A stretch of DNA of 46,941 bases from Chloroflexota bacterium (lineage in GTDB: Bacteria > Chloroflexota > Anaerolineae > Anaerolineales > UBA11858): positions 1 to 46,941 of the forward strand of contig JAUWEC010000003.1 of assembly GCA_030608465.1 (NCBI GenBank), given 5' to 3'. Each line of letters starts with the position of its first letter. Position 1 is the stretch's first letter. Positions 1 through 7,981 of this stretch are shown piece by piece. The notes beneath the pieces are model-generated. The model made no database searches, had not been told where the DNA came from, and saw only the letters and a list, made by a program, of their open reading frames with translations. The position numbers were made by a program, and so were the translations under genes.

Positions 1-428
1 AGCATAGTGCTGGCGTCTGATCCGGACATGGGTTCGGTCAGGGAATAAGCTCCTATCTTCTCCCCGGAAGCCACCGGGACGATGAAAGTTTCTTTTTGAT
101 AGTCAGTCCCGTACAACAGCAATCCATAATTAAAGAGGGAATTGTTGACAGACATGATTGTGCCGTGGGACGCATCGGCTTTGCAGATTTCTTCCAATGC
201 CAGGACGTAAGACAACGTATCCATACCGGGGCCACCGTATTTTTCCGGCATTTCGATCCCCATAAAACCCATTTCACCCATTTTCTTGATCGTTTCTTTC
301 GGAAAATCACCGCTTTCGTCAAATTCTGCAGCGATGGGTTTAATTTCCTTTTCAGCGAAATCCCGGGCTGCTTTCTGAATCATTTTATGCTCATCGCTTA
401 AGGTGAACCCAAGACCATTTGCTGACAT
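1..428 (-). CDS. acyl-CoA dehydrogenase, N-terminal part (3' end outside window)
   Basis: This is the first ~142 residues of a flavin-dependent acyl-CoA dehydrogenase, which makes the alpha-beta double bond in acyl-CoA and passes electrons to ETF. The helical N-terminal domain begins MSANGLGFTLSDEHKMIQ. It continues through a PEKYGG stretch near residue 57 and the EEICKADAS region to SLTEPMSGSD, the FAD/substrate-contact signature of the family (usually TEPxAGSD). The start at 428 has a good ribosome site (GAAGGAGA) about 7 bases upstream. The catalytic glutamate lies in the missing C-terminal part. It resembles short-chain (butyryl-type) members, but the substrate cannot be fixed from this fragment. 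It lies downstream of glmS on the same strand, separated by a terminator, so it is probably transcribed separately. Confidence 0.93.
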   Translation of the reverse strand, partial: MSANGLGFTLSDEHKMIQKAARDFAEKEIKPIAAEFDESGDFPKETIKKMGEMGFMGIEMPEKYGGPGMDTLSYVLALEEICKADASHGTIMSVNNSLFNYGLLLYGTDYQKETFIVPVASGEKIGAYSLTEPMSGSDASTM

Positions 429-540
429 TAAATAATCTCCTTCTTCTGGTTGGCTGTGAGTGGAATTGTATTTTTGATTATAGCATCACCTAGCGTCAAA
501 ATCCTACTCAGTGGCGTCAAACTTTCAAGCTGACCGGGTA

Positions 541-581
541 AAAATCAAAAACTGACCCGGAAACTGAAACTCCGGGCCAGG
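541..581 (-). terminator. intrinsic terminator of glmS
   Basis: Read on the minus strand, a hairpin with stem CCCGGA/TCCGGG (557-562 with 572-577) is extended by CTG/CAG across one mismatch. It is followed by TTTTTGATTTTT (541-552). It lies about 40 bases past the glmS stop. Confidence 0.75.
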
Positions 582-618
582 TATATTATTTACACAAAAA
601 TTTGTTTTGGTGGATGGC

Positions 619-2427
619 TTAGTCTACCGTCAGGGTTTTACTGAGGTTGCGGGGAAAATCCGGATCATAGCCCCGACTAAGGCTGCAGCGGTAGGAAAGG
701 ATCTGGAGCGGGATAACACTGAGTAAAGCCAGAATCGCCGATCGCAGTTCTTCCGGAACGTCAACTTCTGGGATTATGATTGTTTCATGAGCATTCCCTT
801 CTAAGCGGGAATCCTGGAATCCAATCGCGATCACGTGGCCGCCCCTGCAGGTGACCTCGTTGATTCCGCTGACGATCAACGGAATATCATCCGGTCCAAC
901 CGTAAAGATTACCGGATATCCATCACTGACAGCAGATAAAGGTCCGTGTTTAAATTCTGTAGAAAGCATACCCTCGCAATGTGTATAAGTAATTTCCTTA
1001 AGTTTTAGCGCGCCTTCCAGGGCGACTGGGTAAGTGAGCCCGTAACCGAGAATGTAGAGGTCATTCCACCCGGTCAGTTTATTTACAACACGATCGATTT
1101 GACCGGACACTTCTTCCAGGGTGCGATCCATAATCTTTGGTATATCATTTAACGCGTCCGTGTTATATCCGCCGTATCTAAGAGCCAGGTAAAGCAATGC
1201 CAGCACCTGGTTGCTGTAGGTTTTGGTCGCAGGTACGCTAATTTCATATCCGCAGGTGAGCGGCAGGTAGACTTCACTGACCAGTGTCAGAGTTGAACCG
1301 ACCACATTTACCAGTCCGAGGATACCCATACCTTGTTCTTTGGCAGTTTTAATGGCGTTCAAAACATCCTTTGTCTCTCCACTTTGACTGATAAAAATCC
1401 CCACATCCTCAGGTCCAACTGAGGATCCGTATTGGGCGGTAAACTGTGGGGCAAGGACAGGTATTGCAGCTCTGCCGGCGAATTGATTGAAGTACACCGA
1501 ACCTAGTAAACCTGCGTGATAACTGGTACCACAGGCAATCAGGTAGATATTGCGAGCCCCCGCGAGTTTATCAAGAAATGGGTTCAGGTCTGGAGAATTG
1601 TCCAACATATGCAGCAGTTCTCCCGCAACCTGGCTCTGTTCATGGATTTCTTTGAGCATAAAATGGTCGAAACCGCCTTTCTGGGCAGCTTCCATGCTGT
1701 CATCAGCAATTTCAGGTTCCCGCTTAATTATGCTGCCGTCCTCAACACTAGTGATTTCATAACCTCCAGCCCAGATCGTAATGATCTCGCCATCATTAAG
1801 GCGGAGGATATTCCTGGTAATGGGCAGGATAGAAGGTAAATCTGAGCCTATACAGGTGAGGTCCTCTGTGATGCCTGCAACCAGCCCAGAGCCTTTTTTT
1901 ATCGCATAGAGGCGGTCTTCTCCCACTTTACCGATCACAAAAGAGTAATCCCCTTCCAGGTCTCGGGTTGCCATCCGGATGGCTTCAACCATTTCGAATC
2001 CCTGGTCGTGGTAGCGCTCAACTGCATGGACACAGCTTTCGCCATCGTTTTCTGATCGGACTATCATCCCTTCTGCCGCAAATTGCTCCCTTAGTTCCAC
2101 ATTGTTAACCACATTTCCGTTGTGGGCACCGACCAGATCCCCGTCACTGTCAAGATGCGGTTGGGAGTTTATCTGGGAGGGGGCGCCAAAAGTGGCCCAC
2201 CGCAGCTGGAGGATTGCCCGGTCTCCGGACATATCTTGAAAGTTATATTTTTCAGCGATTTCCTGGATTTTACCGGCATCCTTCCGGAGATCAATCACTC
2301 CCTCTTGCGGGATAGTCGCAGCCCCCACAGTGTCATAGCCGCGGTAGGATAACCGCTCACCCGCGCCAACCAATATAGGTCCCAGGTTTTGAATTTCTTT
2401 TGTAACAATTCCGAAAATGCCGCACAT
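619..2427 (-). CDS. glmS: glutamine--fructose-6-phosphate aminotransferase (isomerizing)
   Basis: GlmS makes glucosamine-6-phosphate from fructose-6-phosphate and glutamine, the first committed step to UDP-GlcNAc for cell wall and glycans. The protein has 602 residues, normal for the family (about 609 in E. coli). It starts MCGIFGIV, so Cys2 is the N-terminal glutaminase nucleophile after Met removal. The class II glutamine amidotransferase domain covers about residues 2-220. Two SIS sugar-isomerase domains follow, with ACGTSYHAG and FISQSGETKDV in the first. The C-terminal tail LSKTLTVD matches the conserved ending that closes the sugar site. The start is supported by AGGAG (2435-2439), seven bases upstream. 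No glmS ribozyme-like leader was recognised. Confidence 0.97.
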   Translation of the reverse strand: MCGIFGIVTKEIQNLGPILVGAGERLSYRGYDTVGAATIPQEGVIDLRKDAGKIQEIAEKYNFQDMSGDRAILQLRWATFGAPSQINSQPHLDSDGDLVGAHNGNVVNNVELREQFAAEGMIVRSENDGESCVHAVERYHDQGFEMVEAIRMATRDLEGDYSFVIGKVGEDRLYAIKKGSGLVAGITEDLTCIGSDLPSILPITRNILRLNDGEIITIWAGGYEITSVEDGSIIKREPEIADDSMEAAQKGGFDHFMLKEIHEQSQVAGELLHMLDNSPDLNPFLDKLAGARNIYLIACGTSYHAGLLGSVYFNQFAGRAAIPVLAPQFTAQYGSSVGPEDVGIFISQSGETKDVLNAIKTAKEQGMGILGLVNVVGSTLTLVSEVYLPLTCGYEISVPATKTYSNQVLALLYLALRYGGYNTDALNDIPKIMDRTLEEVSGQIDRVVNKLTGWNDLYILGYGLTYPVALEGALKLKEITYTHCEGMLSTEFKHGPLSAVSDGYPVIFTVGPDDIPLIVSGINEVTCRGGHVIAIGFQDSRLEGNAHETIIIPEVDVPEELRSAILALLSVIPLQILSYRCSLSRGYDPDFPRNLSKTLTVD

Positions 2428-2647
2428 AGTTCAACTCCTGTTAGACCGGATGGATAGTTTACTATCTATGAGGTTTGTTCTGCCGTCCGGGTTTGAATTT
2501 TCGCAGCGGCTTTATTTTACCATTCAGAGCTGCTTTGTATCGTTATGATATACTTATTGCTACATTATTAGGTAATGGTAGGGCATAATTCTAGAAGGAC
2601 GCACAGGGGATGAGAAGCCTGCGCCAATCATCGCCTTACGAATAGTA
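2428..2647. other. divergent intergenic region glmS / abiF unit
   Basis: This stretch holds the glmS leader on the minus strand and the upstream side of the abiF promoter on the plus strand. A short dyad, GATAGT-TT-ACTATC (2453-2466), lies 26-39 bases upstream of the glmS start. It could be an operator or a 5'-UTR hairpin. I see no ORF, RNA gene or mobile-element end here. Confidence 0.35.
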
Positions 2648-2675
2648 TTGACAAGCTGTATTTTTCATATATACT
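2648..2675 (+). promoter_or_regulatory. near-consensus sigma70 promoter for the AbiF-associated RNA
   Basis: TTGACA (2648-2653) and TATACT (2670-2675) are separated by 16 bases. This is one of the two strongest-looking promoters in the window. Transcription would begin around 2681-2684, just before the structured RNA and not near the start codon of the protein. Confidence 0.7.
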
Positions 2676-2681
2676 GAAAGC

Positions 2682-2739
2682 AGTATACCCGCCAGGCCTC
2701 TGTCCTTCTGGACACGCTCAACTGTGGCGGGTTTTTTTT
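2682..2739 (+). ncRNA. AbiF-associated structured RNA (candidate RNA antitoxin)
   Basis: A short RNA of roughly 58 nt fits between the promoter and the abiF coding region. Its outer stem pairs CCCGCCA (2688-2694) with TGGCGGG (2725-2731) and is followed by eight T residues (2732-2739), so it ends as an intrinsic terminator. An inner hairpin TGTCC-TTCT-GGACA (2701-2714) sits inside the large loop, leaving GGCCTC and CGCTCAACTG as single-stranded flanks. Conserved structured RNAs directly upstream of abiF genes are known as the AbiF RNA motif, and such an RNA is reported to act as antitoxin to AbiF. Assignment rests on position, promoter and fold. I could not run a covariance model. Confidence 0.72.
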
Positions 2740-2754
2740 ATGACAAAAGGTTGC

Positions 2755-3651
2755 ATGAAATACACCAAACCGGCCCTCTCTTTTGTAGAACAGGCGCAAC
2801 GTTTACTTGACCGTGGATTGATTGCTCCAGACAAAGAAACGTTGGTAAGGCTATTGAGTGTTGTTAATTATTATCGTTTAAGCGCGTATTGGTATCCTTT
2901 TAGGCATATTGACCCTGTTACAGGGAAGGAATATTTTGATTCCGGCACGAAGTATGAGATTATTTGGCGACGGTATACTTTTGACCGCCGCTTACGTTTG
3001 CTTGTGATGGATGCTATTGAGCATATCGAAGTGGCGATTCTTCGCACAAAAATGGTTGAGAATTTCACTTTGGAGCATGGTCCGTTTGGGTATTGCAAAC
3101 AATCCAACTTTAAAGCCGGACTTGACCATGGTCGTTTAATGAGGGAGACAGAAAATGCGGTTGAGCGAAGCAATGAAAAATTCGTACAACGTTTTTTCAA
3201 CAAATACACCAGTGAACCGCGCTTACCGCTCTGGATGGCTGCCGAGGTGATGACTTTCGGGCAATTATTTACATTCTTTCGTTTCTTGCATTTCAAAGAG
3301 AAACAACACTTGGCTAGGACATTCGGTTTATATCCACCCGTATTCGAATCCTGGTTACATACCTTGAATTTCACCCGAAATACCTGTGCCCATCACGCTC
3401 GATTGTGGAACCGCGAAATCCCTATCCGGCCAAAAATACCAAAAAATCTTCCTGAGTGGCATGACCCCGTGAGGATTAACAACCAGCGTGTGTTTGCTAT
3501 ATTGACTATGTTGAAATATTTACTTTCTTACATTGCACCCCAGACTGATTGGAGTAGGCGTTTGTTGAGCTTGCTGGATGAATATGATGATATTCCTCTT
3601 AGAAATATGGGTTTCCCTGATAATTGGCAAGAGAGCACTTTGTGGAACTAG
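2755..3651 (+). CDS. abiF: AbiF/AbiD-like Abi_2 family protein (HEPN RNase-like toxin)
   Basis: The product belongs to the Abi_2 family of abortive-infection proteins. It opens KYTKPALSFVEQAQRLLDRGL, then VVNYYRLSAYWYPFR and RRYTFDRRLRLLVMDAIEHIEVAIR, all typical of the family. The HEPN RNase-type motif RNTCAH (R-x4-H, R208 and H213 counting from this start) lies in FTRNTCAHHARLWNR. Established knowledge: AbiF toxins pair with an upstream structured RNA antitoxin, and the family is proposed as the ancestor of Cas13. A longer start at 2740 is possible, but it directly abuts the terminator T-run with no ribosome site. ATG 2755 has AAAAGG upstream and yields the usual N-terminus (298 aa). The gene interrupts a household region between glmS and gatC, which suggests horizontal acquisition. 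The target and the phage specificity cannot be read from sequence. Confidence 0.88.
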   Translation: MKYTKPALSFVEQAQRLLDRGLIAPDKETLVRLLSVVNYYRLSAYWYPFRHIDPVTGKEYFDSGTKYEIIWRRYTFDRRLRLLVMDAIEHIEVAILRTKMVENFTLEHGPFGYCKQSNFKAGLDHGRLMRETENAVERSNEKFVQRFFNKYTSEPRLPLWMAAEVMTFGQLFTFFRFLHFKEKQHLARTFGLYPPVFESWLHTLNFTRNTCAHHARLWNREIPIRPKIPKNLPEWHDPVRINNQRVFAILTMLKYLLSYIAPQTDWSRRLLSLLDEYDDIPLRNMGFPDNWQESTLWN

Positions 3652-3664
3652 AAAAGCGAGTTTA

Positions 3665-3697
3665 AAGTGCGATGCACCTTATATGTGCAGCACACTT
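3665..3697 (+). other. imperfect inverted repeat after abiF
   Basis: AAGTGCGATGCAC (3665-3677) faces GTGCAGCACACTT (3685-3697) across a 7-base loop, with 11 of 13 positions pairing. It begins 13 bases after the abiF stop and could end that transcript. No T-run follows, so terminator status is doubtful. Confidence 0.35.
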
Positions 3698-3774
3698 GAA
3701 TTGATTAAAGTCAGCAATAATCAATGATAAAATTCAAGTAAAATTTCCAGTTTCCAAATGAGAAGGAATTATAT

Positions 3775-4095
3775 ATGACAGACAAAATTTCATCGGATGT
3801 ATTTAAACGGCTAGTTGATCTTGCTTCCCTGGAGCTTCCGGAAGGAGAAGGTGAATACCTGCGGAAGGAATTAAACAATCAGATGGTCTCTATTGAGGTT
3901 CTGGAGTCAATTCCTATTGATGCAGAAACAGGGACTGCAGCCCATGGTGTTCCTTATACAGAAATGAACAGCCCTGTTCCCCGGGAAGATGTTTCCCGCC
4001 AGGATCCACACCGGGAAGATATCCTGAAACAGGCGCCGGAACTTGAAGATGGATATATCGTGGTTCCGGATATATCCCATGAGGAGCTGTATTAA
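3775..4095 (+). CDS. gatC: Asp-tRNA(Asn)/Glu-tRNA(Gln) amidotransferase subunit C
   Basis: GatC is the small subunit of the GatCAB complex, which converts mischarged Glu-tRNA(Gln) and Asp-tRNA(Asn) to Gln- and Asn-tRNA. It holds the GatA-GatB interface together. The 106-residue length is normal. The N-terminal helical part (VFKRLVDLASLEL) and the C-terminal PREDV...R.DILKQAPE...GYIVVP segment are characteristic. AAGGA (3763-3767) precedes the ATG by seven bases. It is followed after 3 bases by gatA, so the two are surely cotranscribed. gatB is not in the window. Confidence 0.93.
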   Translation: MTDKISSDVFKRLVDLASLELPEGEGEYLRKELNNQMVSIEVLESIPIDAETGTAAHGVPYTEMNSPVPREDVSRQDPHREDILKQAPELEDGYIVVPDISHEELY

Positions 4096-4098
4096 CTC

Positions 4099-5697
4099 AT
4101 GAAAACTTATTATCTTCCCGCCTATGCAATCGCTGATTTAATTAAAAGCCGGCAGATCTCTGCTGTAGAAGTACTGGAAGAGACTCTGGAACGGGTTCGG
4201 TCTGTGGATGGTAGAGCCGGACAAGTTGATGTATCTAATGCGCAATCTAAAGAAGATCTTAATAGTGTCCACGCGTTTACCCAACTGGCTGATGAACATG
4301 CTCGGGGACAGGCAGAAAAGATTGACCAGATGGTGAAAGCAGGAGAAAACCCTGGTCCATTAGCTGGTGTCCCTTATACAGCAAAAGATATCTTTACTGT
4401 GAAGGGTATCCCTGCGACGGCAGGTTCGAAAATCCTCTCCAATTATATTGCTCCCTACACGGCAACGGTCATTGAGCGGATGGCTGAGGCTGGCGCCATG
4501 ATGATAGGAAAAGTTAACCTGGATGAATTTACCTACGGGTCTTCCAGTGAATCTTCTGCATTAAAACCGGTTCCCCGGAATCCCTGGGATACCAGCAGAG
4601 TTACGGGAGGTTCTTCCGGTGGCAGTGCTGCGGCAGTGGCTGCCGGAGAAGGAGCAATTTCGTTAGGAACGGATACCGGAGGCTCAATCCGACAGCCGGC
4701 CGCATTTTGTGGAACAGTAGGGCTAAAACCGACCTACGGCAGGGTTTCCCGCTATGGGCTGATCGCTTTTGGATCTTCCCTGGACTGCCCCGGTCCTCTC
4801 ACCCGCAATGTGATGGATGCAGCCCTGGTCCTGCAGGCAATCGCCGGGGAGGATCCCCGGGATAATACAGCTGCAGTGGTCCCTGTACCGGATTATCTGG
4901 CCGAATTGGAGAAAGATATCCACGGGTTAAGAATTGGTCTCTCAGAAGAATTCTTCAGGGTCACTTATTTTGATGCGAAAACCGGTGAACTTAAGGAAAA
5001 CCCCATTGATAATGAAATCAAGGATGCCATATTAAGTGTGGCCGGCTATTTGGCTCAATTGGGCGCGGATATAGTGGTTGATGTCCCGCTTCCCCATACA
5101 AAATACGGGATCCCAACCTATTTTGTGATTTCACGGGTGGAAGCTTCGTCAAATTTACTCAGATATGATGGCGTGAAGTATGGCTATCGGACTGATCAGC
5201 CGTTTGCGGATTTGCGGGAGCTGTACCGGAAGACGAGAGGTGCCGCATTTGGTGTAGAGCCAAAACTTCGTATGCTGATGGGTATCTATTTAAGCGCTGC
5301 TCAATTTGATAAAGGATATTACCAGCGAGCTCTGAAGGCCAGGGCGCTCATCCGGAGTGATTTTGAAACCATCTTTGATCCCAAGGGGAAGTATCGCCTG
5401 GATGCGCTGCTGACACCGACCACCCCCTCCACGGCTTTTCCTATTGGCGGTGTTTACGGGGACTCTGTGTTAATGCAGTATTCAGACCAGCTGACTGTGA
5501 CTACAAATCATGCCGGGATTCCTGGTTTAACCGTCCCGGTGGGTTTTGATAAAGAAGGCTTGCCCATCGGCGCCCAATTCCTAGGACCAGATTATTCTGA
5601 AGGTCTTTTATTGAGGTTGGGTCGCGCCTTTGAGAAGGTGACTGAAAACGAGGATTGGCGGGACAGACGCCCTCCACTACTTCCTGCTAATGACTGA
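4099..5697 (+). CDS. gatA: Asp-tRNA(Asn)/Glu-tRNA(Gln) amidotransferase subunit A
   Basis: GatA is the glutaminase subunit of GatCAB. It releases ammonia from glutamine and channels it to GatB. The amidase-signature catalytic triad Lys-cisSer-Ser is intact: K96 in YTAKDIF, S172 in TGGSSGGSA and S196 in TDTGGSIRQP. The 532-residue length is longer than usual (about 485), partly from an insertion near residues 37-55 rich in Gly, Asp and Ser. A segment near residues 290-300 (FDAKTGELKENPIDNE) also looks longer than standard. It starts 3 bases after gatC. Its last 8 bases overlap the sugar kinase that follows, so the operon probably runs gatC-gatA-kinase. Confidence 0.96.
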   Translation: MKTYYLPAYAIADLIKSRQISAVEVLEETLERVRSVDGRAGQVDVSNAQSKEDLNSVHAFTQLADEHARGQAEKIDQMVKAGENPGPLAGVPYTAKDIFTVKGIPATAGSKILSNYIAPYTATVIERMAEAGAMMIGKVNLDEFTYGSSSESSALKPVPRNPWDTSRVTGGSSGGSAAAVAAGEGAISLGTDTGGSIRQPAAFCGTVGLKPTYGRVSRYGLIAFGSSLDCPGPLTRNVMDAALVLQAIAGEDPRDNTAAVVPVPDYLAELEKDIHGLRIGLSEEFFRVTYFDAKTGELKENPIDNEIKDAILSVAGYLAQLGADIVVDVPLPHTKYGIPTYFVISRVEASSNLLRYDGVKYGYRTDQPFADLRELYRKTRGAAFGVEPKLRMLMGIYLSAAQFDKGYYQRALKARALIRSDFETIFDPKGKYRLDALLTPTTPSTAFPIGGVYGDSVLMQYSDQLTVTTNHAGIPGLTVPVGFDKEGLPIGAQFLGPDYSEGLLLRLGRAFEKVTENEDWRDRRPPLLPAND

Positions 5698-6598
5698 GAA
5701 TAATAAAGCAATTGCAGTACTCGGCAATGTGACTCTGGATATTATTTGTAAAACAGTGGATGATGTCCCCAGATATGATTCAGTTGCCTTTCAGGAAGCT
5801 GCAGTGACCCCGGGAGGCTGTGGATCTAATACAGCCATTGGCCTTGCCAGGGAAGGAGAAGCAGTTTATTTAATTGCCTGTACCGGGGATGATGATGCCG
5901 CAGACATTCTCAACCAAACCTGGGATAGAATGGGAGTTGATACCCGATTCGTTCAGCGATTCGAAAAACAAGGATCCGGCATAAGTATTGGATTGATCGA
6001 TAGTGATTATCAGCCCCGGTTTATCCATACCTCAGGGGCGAATGCGAATCTGCGGCCAGAATCCCTTAAACCAGTCATCCTAAAAGAGCTTGAGGTTCAA
6101 CTATTACATGTTGCGGGATATTTTGTCCTGCCCGGGCTTCTTGTTCCAGGCTTTGAGGATGTATTAAGTCTTGCACAGGAGTGCGGGATATTCAATTCGT
6201 TGGATGTGGTCACTTCCCCAGCGATGGAAAACCCTGAATATTTATGGCCTCTGCTGCCCTTCCTGAATCTCTTCTTATGCAATCTCCGGGAGGCAGAAAT
6301 CTTAACCGGGTATGATGACCCCGAATCCGCTTCTGCGGAATTCCATGCGAAGGGAGCGGCTGCAGTCATCATTAAACTGGGATCAAAAGGATGCTGGCTG
6401 TCAGAGTCAGGTCAGGGATTACTCATCCCTGCGCCGCAAGTTGAGAATGTGATTGATACAACCGGTGCGGGGGACGCTTTCGCTGCCGGATTACTGACAG
6501 CGCTTCGGAAAGGTGAAAATTTAACTGGTGCCTGTCAGGCTGGAGTCTTTATTGGTTCCAGAGCGGTGCAATATCTGGGAGCCGTGAACCTTTCCTGA
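5690..6598 (+). CDS. PfkB-family carbohydrate kinase
   Basis: This is a ribokinase-fold kinase of 302 residues that phosphorylates a sugar or nucleoside with ATP. The first PfkB signature appears as PGGCGSNTAIGLAREG near residue 42. The second, with the catalytic Asp and anion hole, is DTTGAGDAFAAGLL near residue 257. The substrate is not evident from the sequence; ribokinase-, fructokinase- and nucleoside-kinase-like members share these motifs. The ATG lies inside the end of gatA (8-base overlap), implying translational coupling. The ordinary kinase role and the amidotransferase have no obvious functional link. Confidence 0.9.
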   Translation: MTENNKAIAVLGNVTLDIICKTVDDVPRYDSVAFQEAAVTPGGCGSNTAIGLAREGEAVYLIACTGDDDAADILNQTWDRMGVDTRFVQRFEKQGSGISIGLIDSDYQPRFIHTSGANANLRPESLKPVILKELEVQLLHVAGYFVLPGLLVPGFEDVLSLAQECGIFNSLDVVTSPAMENPEYLWPLLPFLNLFLCNLREAEILTGYDDPESASAEFHAKGAAAVIIKLGSKGCWLSESGQGLLIPAPQVENVIDTTGAGDAFAAGLLTALRKGENLTGACQAGVFIGSRAVQYLGAVNLS

Positions 6599-6628
6599 TG
6601 GAGCGGACCCGCATAAACAGGATAAACC

Positions 6629-7342
6629 ATGTTTGATTGGATTGCTTTTGACGCAGATGATACTCTCTGGAAAAACGAGGAAACATACCTGCAGGGCAGA
6701 GAGGTCTTCCTACAAATCCTGGCTGATTATGATATTGAACAAGACGACCTGGATAGAGTAGATGAATTTGAAGTAGAAAATATCCAGTATTACGGTTACG
6801 GAGTGATGAGTTTTGTGCTCTCAATGATCGAGATGGCTATCGAGCTGACTGGAGAGAAGATTCATCCCGGGGATATCCGGAAGCTGCTTGATCTGGCGAA
6901 AGCGATGCTTACTGCGGAAGTTGAGGTATTTGATGGAGTCCGCCAACTGTTGGAAAAAATCTCAAAAGAGTATTCATTAATGCTGATTACGAAGGGGGAT
7001 CTTTTTCATCAGCGGCGCAAGTTGGAGGCATCCAAGTTAGCAGATTTCTTTCAGGTAGTAGAAGTTGTAAGTGATAAAACACCGGAGGTCTATCACGAGA
7101 TCCTGGAACGGCATCAAATTGACCCCCATCGTTTTATTATGGTTGGTAACTCACTTCGGTCTGATATCGTCCCGGTGTTGAAACTTGGCGCCTGGGTGAT
7201 ATATTTATCAGACCACCTTACCTGGTCCCATGAAGATGACCCGCTGGCTGAGATTATCCAGGATCGTTACCGCGAAGTGAAGGAAATTTCCCAGGTATTG
7301 AGTGTTGTAAAAACACTGGAAAAATTGACAGGAATTGCCTGA
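6629..7342 (+). CDS. HAD-superfamily hydrolase (phosphatase-like)
   Basis: The 237-residue protein has the haloacid-dehalogenase-like phosphatase motifs. Motif I is FDADDTLW, with nucleophile D8 and acid D10. Motif II is the ITKGD segment, motif III is probably the K in SDKTPEVY, and motif IV is VGNSLRSDI with metal-binding Asp. A helical cap lies between motifs I and II, as in subfamily I. Substrate is unknown; sugar phosphates or nucleotides are typical. AGGA about seven bases upstream supports the start. The gene follows the PfkB kinase by 30 bases and may be in its operon, which would pair a kinase with a phosphatase. Confidence 0.88.
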   Translation: MFDWIAFDADDTLWKNEETYLQGREVFLQILADYDIEQDDLDRVDEFEVENIQYYGYGVMSFVLSMIEMAIELTGEKIHPGDIRKLLDLAKAMLTAEVEVFDGVRQLLEKISKEYSLMLITKGDLFHQRRKLEASKLADFFQVVEVVSDKTPEVYHEILERHQIDPHRFIMVGNSLRSDIVPVLKLGAWVIYLSDHLTWSHEDDPLAEIIQDRYREVKEISQVLSVVKTLEKLTGIA

Positions 7343-7400
7343 GTATTGTTGTAAAATTCCCTGGAATAGAATCGGAGTGGAGATTGAAGGAAAGGAATAA

Positions 7401-7919
7401 ATGATGCTTTATTTCTGGTTCTGGGTATTTTTTTCTGTGCTGCTGCTGGCCTTTACTCTCATCAGGCCCCATCCCTACCGATTTACCCGTTTTCTGGCAT
7501 TTGTTAGTCTCTTGGGACTGATATTCCTTAACGCGGACCGCTGGTTCGTTGATCCGTTTTCGGTTAGGCAGATTGTTTCCTGGATTTTCTTGGCAGGTTC
7601 TTTGTTTTTAGCTGTCCATGGTTTTACTCTGATAAAAACCGAAGGAAATCCAACCGGAGATTTTGAGGACACAACCAGCCTGATTACTCGGGGAGCTTAT
7701 CGGTTCATCCGGCACCCGCTGTATAGTTCTCTGCTGCTTTTTGGCCTGGGTGCATTCCTGAAAAGCCCTTCGTTGTTGGGAGGGGGGTTGGTGGGAGCCC
7801 TCTTTATAGGTGTGATCCTGACTGCCAGGATCGAGGAAAAACACAATCTGGAACGGTTTGGTGAAGAATATCAGCAATATATGGATAAGACCAAATGTTT
7901 TATTCCCTATATTTATTAA
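7401..7919 (+). CDS. ICMT/PEMT-like integral membrane methyltransferase family protein
   Basis: The 172-residue product has about four to five hydrophobic segments. It ends with the family's C-terminal signature: RHPLYSSLLL, a further membrane segment, then ARIEEKHNLERFGEEYQQYMDKT and a final FIPYIY. This arrangement (RHPxY, EE, FGxxY) is that of isoprenylcysteine carboxyl methyltransferase-like and phospholipid methyltransferase-like proteins, where these residues bind S-adenosylmethionine at the membrane face. In bacteria the substrate is usually unknown; lipids or small hydrophobic molecules are plausible. AAAGGAATAA just before tandem ATGs supports the start. A second protein of similar plan follows. 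Confidence 0.82.
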   Translation: MMLYFWFWVFFSVLLLAFTLIRPHPYRFTRFLAFVSLLGLIFLNADRWFVDPFSVRQIVSWIFLAGSLFLAVHGFTLIKTEGNPTGDFEDTTSLITRGAYRFIRHPLYSSLLLFGLGAFLKSPSLLGGGLVGALFIGVILTARIEEKHNLERFGEEYQQYMDKTKCFIPYIY

Positions 7920-7981
7920 TTGGAAAAATATGTTAGTTTTAACGGAGATTTTGTTTAACTGAAAACATAATTAAAGGAATT

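Noticed and set aside
2428-2640. glmS ribozyme
   Set aside because: No sequence resembling the conserved core was seen before glmS and the leader is short.
2871-3374. 167-codon minus-strand ORF antisense to abiF
   Set aside because: It lies fully inside the clear Abi_2 gene, its translation resembles no family, and it has no ribosome site.
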